Assembly (NCBI GenBank): GCA_000787465.1
Contig: JSYX01000112.1
Coordinates: 1-11,620 of the forward strand
Length of the DNA: 11,620 nucleotides
From: Thermomucor indicae-seudaticae
Lineage: Eukaryota; Mucoromycota; Mucoromycetes; Mucorales; Lichtheimiaceae
Direction of reading: 5' to 3'
The position numbers and the translations under genes are program-made. Positions 7,379 to 11,620 of this stretch are shown here, piece by piece. Below the pieces are notes generated by a model. It did no database searches. It saw only the letters and a list, made by a program, of their open reading frames with translations, and was not told the DNA's origin. How positions within the stretch are numbered: the first letter of the stretch is position 1; the number at the start of each line of letters is the position of its first letter.

Positions 7379-9436
7379 TTACAGTCTTGCGTCTTTGGGG
7401 AATTTCTTCATGGCTTGTCGAACACCGAGGTCAGCCATAATTTCCTCAGAACCTCCCAGAATAGCAGTGAACTTGTAGGTTCTTTGAAGTGCTTCAATAT
7501 TCCACCCCATGCCGGACTGGGTCAGGGCACGGCCGCCAAAGATTTGGCATGCATCATCGCTCACATGATGCAACATACGAGAGCACTAAAAGCTTTAAGG
7601 TTAAACAACGGCAAGGACACGCCGTAGGTATATCAGGTCATACCTGGTACTTGCATAGTGCAATTGGACCAGCCAACTTGTCAGCTTGTTCTTTGTAATC
7701 CATGTGGCACATTTGGTAAGTGATGTTTTCCACCCAGCTCTGGACGCTTTCCACGTTGGCAATCTATTCTCACGTTGGTTAATGATGATGCCGTGAGAAT
7801 AGGCCGTTTTAAGCATACCATCCGAGCCAATTTATTGCGTATTACAGGCTGGTCAATCAATCGCTTGCCAAACACCTGCAGATAGCATGAGTCATCGCAA
7901 AACCACAGTGCCTTCCAATTGAAAGATGCGTACCTTTCGCTGATGTGCCCACTTGAAACATTCTTCTACTGCCAATCGAGCAGACATGGTCGCGCCTGTT
8001 AGCATGGCCCAGCTATTAAAAAGCGGGTTAGAAAACACTTTAGTGCATTTGTTTTCTGTTTCTCACCGCTCATGGTTAAAGTTGGAGAGCACAATCTTAA
8101 AGCCCTCGTTCTCCTTGCCAATCAAGTTTTCAACCGGAACCTTGACATTTTCAAAAGTGACATAGGCAGTGCCTGCACTGGCTGCGTACGAAGTCTTGAT
8201 CGGTTTGGTTTCCAAACCTTCGCTGCGCTCAATCAACAGCATGGAAATACCCTTATCAGTACGGACCGCAACAGAAAAGTAGTCAGCAAAGTGACCTAAA
8301 CAACGGTGGTAATCATCGAGTTGACCCTTCTATCCTCTAAAGAGGTTCTCTAACGCAAATCGCAAATTACCAGTCGTGATCCACTTTTTGACGCCGTTCA
8401 CAATATAGTATCTGCCGTCAGGTGTACGTTTGGCAGTGGTGCGAATATTGGCCACATCCGAGCCCGTAAACGGTTCACTGATAGCTAGAGCCATACGCTT
8501 GCGGCCCGACAGGATTTCTGGCACGACCTGCAAGCCATCCATCATGTCAAATGTTGAAAAGCCGTATGCATACGTTGCCCTCCCGGGGCCCTTATTACCT
8601 TGGTCTTCATTTCTTGTGTACCAAAGTTCAATACTGTTGGAACAGAGATGTTGATACCTCCCAGTAAGCCAGTGGCTGTGCCGCGAGCACCCCACCGAGC
8701 CATTTCCTCGTGAACAATCATCTAGGTCAACAAAAGGGTGGATGCAGTTTAGACAGTGTAAATTCCACGCCAAGCGCGCCTACGTAGTGTACTCTATCTA
8801 CCTCGTGGAAATAGTCAAACTCTTCGGGCGTGACGCCTCCAGGAAGCTTAATGTTGAATTCACGCAAATGAGGGCCAGGACCGATATTGGCCGCCAGCAG
8901 ACCAGTGGTGCCCAGCTTTTGCTGCAATTCGTCAGAAGGACGTTCGCCCGTTATCTCATACTGTCTGACTTCAGCAGCCAGCTCGTCCGTGATTTTGCGA
9001 ACAGCCGTTCTAAACCGAATATGCGACTCCCTAATGGAGCATAGCAGATTGGTCACTGGCGTTCTCAGGGTCGCATCCCCCAAATCAATTTTACGTACGT
9101 AAAGTAGGGCGATTTGTAGCCCATCCATGCACTCGGTTCAGCGTACGGAACTTTGGATAATGCACCCGGAATGCGCGGTGCCACTTGAGGCTTTTCTCCT
9201 TCAATGGTGCCGATCCGGTAACGAGCGTACTTATCAAGGACTTCTTGCTTGTGGAGACCGTAGAATGCATCCGTAGCATCCTTGCCAGCGTACTCCAAGA
9301 TAGGAAATGCACCGCCCGGGTGCATATCAATGAATCGACTCATATCGTACACTACAGTATCAATAATGATCCATAGATCACCTTCCGTAGAATGGCGACT
9401 GACTTCTTCGCGTGTAAGGACTTTGAGAGGAGCCAT
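7379..9436 (-). CDS. Cytochrome b5-acyl-CoA dehydrogenase fusion protein
   Basis: Likely oxidises acyl-CoA to the 2-enoyl form with FAD, with a fused heme domain as possible electron carrier. Nine minus-strand exons join in phase: 9436-9099, 9030-8802, 8721-8599, 8527-8371, 8295-8067, 8012-7934, 7875-7819, 7763-7644 and 7585-7379, with introns of 54-80 nt, giving 512 aa. Cytochrome b5 domain: about 1-80 with HPGG (39-42); His39 and His62 are the expected heme ligands. ACAD N-domain about 113-230; middle domain with MALAISEPFTGSD (242-254) and VNGVKKWITTG; C-domain with NFNHERW (354-360) and CQIFGGRALTQSGMG. The MCAD-type catalytic Glu position near 488 is Gly; Glu358 lies where isovaleryl- and long-chain ACADs carry theirs. 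The C-terminus ARL fits a PTS1 peroxisomal signal. Apparent frame breaks in the genomic reading are all explained by introns. Confidence 0.93.
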
Positions 9437-9495
9437 GAGAATTGGGGAGTAGGAGGGAAGATAGTGTAAAGAAAAGAAAAAACGACGATCGTTTC
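9437..9495 (-). promoter_or_regulatory. Pyrimidine-rich leader/core promoter of the b5-ACAD gene
   Basis: On the minus strand the bases before the ATG are almost all C and T, with runs such as TTTTTTCTTTTCTTT and CTTCCCTCCTACTCCCC. CT-rich tracts near the transcription start are common in highly expressed fungal genes. No clear TATA box is seen next to it. Confidence 0.4.
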
Positions 9496-9559
9496 ACCTC
9501 GTACCAAGAGAAAAAGAACAGCCTTTGTATATTGGCAACGCGTGTACTGGAACAACAAA

Positions 9560-9948
9560 ATTCCACGCAGTACCTTGCTTTATTTCCTTAGTAAGCTGGA
9601 ACTCGCATTGTGTAACTTGCCTTAATGGCCGAGTCAAACTTCACTAAATCGTGGCGCTTTGATCCCTGTAACGATCATTTAAGACATGCGGATGCACACT
9701 CAAGCTTAACAATTGGACGTTGCTTGGAAAGAGGCATGGCACATAGTCCGCTGTATTCCCCATACATGGTCCATGAGGTCCGCACGGTCCACTTTTTGGC
9801 TGACGGCTTCTGCGAGTCAGATGTCACACAAACTAATGCATAGGCTGGGAAAAATTAGACGCACAATGGCAAGGAAAAGAATCTACAAACATATCCAAAG
9901 TTTTAAAGCAAGAGATTGGATGGTGCAGTTTGAAACTGTCGACGTACT
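9560..9948. other. Intergenic stretch without a supported gene
   Basis: Beyond the b5-ACAD promoter, + strand frames at 9625-9843 and 9713-10024 are open. They overlap each other and lack recognisable domains. The latter contains VAWKEAWHIVRCIPHTWSM, Trp/Arg-rich and loosely reminiscent of retroelement ORF ends, but this is too weak to call. It probably belongs to the mobile-element debris on the right. Confidence 0.35.
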
Positions 9949-10320
9949 TCACACTTCATGGCTCAACTTGCTAAAACTGCAATATAGAAAGGTAATACCG
10001 CAAAACTTTGGGATGATCTTTTGATCTCTTTCATGAATTGTGGCTTCAACGGACTTATCACAAAGATAACCGCTGATCACCTCAGCTGCTTTCTCCTTCT
10101 CCGCTTTACGCGTGTCGCTGTATTCCCTGTGGTACTTGCTGCCGAGTATCACGTTCTGCTGGTCGCTGTGGATGGTGACGACGGCAAACTGCCCCTCTTC
10201 GGCGTAATGAATGGCGGCTGTTCGTGCATCGCTCGCGGAAGCAAAAACTATTACGATCGCAATACGCTCGGTGTTTTCGTTGCTCCAAGTGTTGGTGGAA
10301 GCGCTGTCACTTGTTTCTGA
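9949..10320 (-). pseudogene. Start-less fragment resembling a FAR1-type DNA-binding domain (MULE transposase-like)
   Basis: A minus-strand frame of 123 codons is open from just after an in-frame TAG (10323-10321, also a possible TTTAG acceptor) to a TGA at 9949. It has no ATG. The phrases FASASDARTAAIHYAEEGQF, AVVTIHSDQQNVILGSKYHR and EYSDTRKAEKEKAAE resemble the N-terminal FAR1/WRKY-like zinc-binding domain of Mutator-like (MULE) transposases, which reads roughly: a region entering the helix, then a valine-rich strand, then a Cys-Lys-His-His motif. Here Ser stands where the first Cys would be (SKYH), so metal binding may be lost. No transposase DDE core follows. It could also be an exon of a domesticated gene. 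The family call is from memory of motif shape and is tentative. Confidence 0.4.
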
Positions 10321-10343
10321 CTAAATTCAATGCAATGTACGGG

Positions 10344-10394
10344 AAAAGGTGATCGATGGGACACCCCACCTTTTAGAGGGCAGGCGGGGTGTCC
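10344..10394. repeat. Two overlapping, mutually exclusive inverted repeats
   Basis: AAAAGGTG (10344-10351) is the perfect complement of CACCTTTT (10367-10374), with a 15-nt loop. GGACACCCC (10359-10367) is the perfect complement of GGGGTGTCC (10386-10394), with an 18-nt loop. They share base 10367 and interleave, so only one stem can form at a time. They lie between the decayed gene on the right and the FAR1-like fragment on the left. Confidence 0.6.
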
Positions 10395-10408
10395 GTAGCC
10401 GAGGCCCT

Positions 10409-11612
10409 TTAGAAATGTTCTACAAAGTCTGTAGCGCATATGTCACGTAAAGTGACACATGCCGCAGCAAGTGCATCGCTGTATCCTCTGAAATTTTGTA
10501 GGGAAACTCGGTTTAGGAAATTCTTCACTAAAAGATGACCAGTACGCCACAACTTCGTTCGGCATGTTCGGGTTATTATTTGTCACGGTAAGCCCATCAC
10601 CATTGGGCACACCTAATACCAAAACTGCTCCGAGTAAATGTAGGTTGTGAAGTTCGTCGATGACTGCTCAATTATGTCGCCGTTGACGAAAAGCTGGGCT
10701 CGTACAAATACATTACGCAAAAAGCTAGAAAGATCAATGATGCGTTCGCCAATATGTGCGAATTCCGGCCGCACGACTAGGGCTCTCAATGGGACAGGTG
10801 GGACGGTCAAGCGTTAAATAGCACAAAACAAATGGGACGACGCGTCCCAATTAAGAGCCCCACGCACGCCCTCCGAGAGATGGACTTCCCGCGAGAATCT
10901 CTCATGGTCCTTGCCGTATTTCTTCGCCAGGAGCTCTTCCAGGGTAGGCTTGTGGTTAGGGAATTCTGACGACCAAGATGAAAAATGGCTGAAGCTACCG
11001 CACCTTGGGCAACTGCTCCTTCGGGTATTAGGGTTTCTGTTCGCTTCGTTTCTGACGGCGCGACCCTTTTGTTTCTTTCTGGATTCTTCAGCTCTGTCTT
11101 CAGCAGTCCGCTTACGCTTCCTACCAACTACATATTCTCAATGAAGAGGGTACTATCGAGTAGTCCACTGAAAAGATGCTAACCTGTCTCCGATGGTGTG
11201 TAGAGTTTGCACTTCTTGCTGGTACGCAATCGGTGACCGTACAGTGGTCCCTCGATTTTTTCCGCCGCGGATTCGCCTCCACGATGACAACATTTGACTG
11301 AGGAAAAAGTGAGTGCAGTTTTTCAACAGTAACGAACCGATTGGGTTTACCTTGCTCTGTTGATTCTCGTGCTAGTTTCTGGGCTTCTCTGAATGCGATT
11401 AAAAGCGAGGGAGAGTATATCAAAATGTTCAAGGAAACGAACATGGCTGACAGCGTCTCATTGATTTCATAAAGTCGAAGTCGAGATCCATTCCGGTATA
11501 GGATGAAAAGGAGCAGCACAAGAAACCTCTATCATATATATTGGTTTTTGAGTAATTTTTTGCGTCCTCTGTTGGTAGTTTTTGCGTCAACTTCAAGTGG
11601 AATTTGCGCCAT
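10409..11612 (-). pseudogene. Decayed mobile-element-associated gene with zinc-knuckle-like motifs
   Basis: Coding-like segments on the minus strand follow in order but are broken. ATG 11612 opens MAQIPLEVDAKTTNRGRKKL, which stops at 11532. MDLDFDFMKSM follows, with a frame change near 11458 into SAMFVSLNILIYSPSLL. Then come in-phase introns at 11350-11298 and 11183-11128, around a segment with CCHRGGE and GHRLRTSKKCKLY, then a basic stretch and CPRCGSFSH, up to a stop at 10814-10816. In other frames come IDLSSFLRNVFVRAQLFVNG and IYSEQFWY (stop 10613-10615), MPNEVVAYWSSFSEEFPKPS, and YSDALAAACVTLRDICATDF (stop 10409-10411). This order resembles high-copy Mucoromycota repeat proteins whose function I do not know. 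At least three frame changes and three stops argue against function. A pseudogene is the best call; some breaks could be unseen introns. Confidence 0.6.
10441..10457. repeat. Short perfect inverted repeat
   Basis: TGTCAC (10441-10446) and GTGACA (10452-10457) are complementary around a 5-nt loop. It lies within the decayed gene, where one frame still reads as protein, so the palindrome may be incidental. Confidence 0.35.
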
Positions 11613-11620
11613 GCTTTAAC

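Noticed and set aside
6977..7627. 216-codon + ORF running from the mpaB-like gene into the ACAD gene
   Set aside because: Out of frame with the mpaB-like exon and antisense to ACAD exons. It spans two recognised gene ends and has no motif of its own.
8330..9128. Frameshifts suggesting that the acyl-CoA dehydrogenase is a pseudogene
   Set aside because: All eight frame changes coincide with GT-AG introns of 54-80 nt, and the phases match at every junction.
10021..10320. 99-codon + ORF opposite the FAR1-like fragment
   Set aside because: The minus-strand frame has the more protein-like composition and a family resemblance. The + frame looks like its shadow.
1..11620. CRISPR array, bacterial operon or prophage
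   Set aside because: No spaced direct repeats. The genes are spliced and typically eukaryotic.

Overview
The window looks like nuclear DNA from a compact, intron-rich fungal genome, most likely an early-diverging (Mucoromycota-type) fungus. Five complete genes were rebuilt by joining exons across 18 GT-AG introns. Seventeen of these are 53-80 nt and one is 172 nt. All join in phase. The lineage call rests on gene architecture, on a cytochrome b5-acyl-CoA dehydrogenase fusion, and on a decayed repeat-family gene whose motifs I associate with Mucoromycota. It is an inference, not a search result.

Layout. At 2-76 (+) is the 3' end of a gene entering from the left. RPC19 (AC19/RPAC2, shared by RNA polymerases I and III) lies on the minus strand at 423-1076 in four exons. 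A 1.9 kb stretch (1077-2936) has no gene I can support; it holds an imperfect inverted repeat, two overlapping opposite-strand ORFs and a TATA-like box. A two-domain fasciclin (FAS1) protein with signal peptide and GPI-like tail follows at 2937-4274 (+). SEC20, an ER Qb-SNARE ending in KDEL, is at 4468-5578 (+). A small unknown minus-strand gene (about 5575-6033) is wedged between SEC20 and an mpaB/DUF2236-family gene (6055-7296, +). A nine-exon cytochrome b5-acyl-CoA dehydrogenase fusion (7379-9436, -) converges on the mpaB-like gene, with 82 bp between their stop codons.

The right end (about 9560-11620) is different: a graveyard of mobile-element-like debris on the minus strand. It contains a frameshifted, stop-interrupted gene with zinc-knuckle-like motifs (10409-11612), overlapping inverted repeats (10344-10394), and a start-less open frame resembling a FAR1-type DNA-binding domain of MULE transposases (9949-10320).

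The intact genes do not form a pathway. They are housekeeping transcription (RPC19), retrograde Golgi-to-ER trafficking (SEC20), cell surface (FAS1), a probable ER membrane oxygenase-like protein, and probable peroxisomal fatty acid oxidation. I see no convincing new multi-gene system. The points most worth checking are the b5-ACAD fusion with a relocated catalytic Glu and a PTS1-like tail, the wedged minus-strand gene, and the decayed element cluster.
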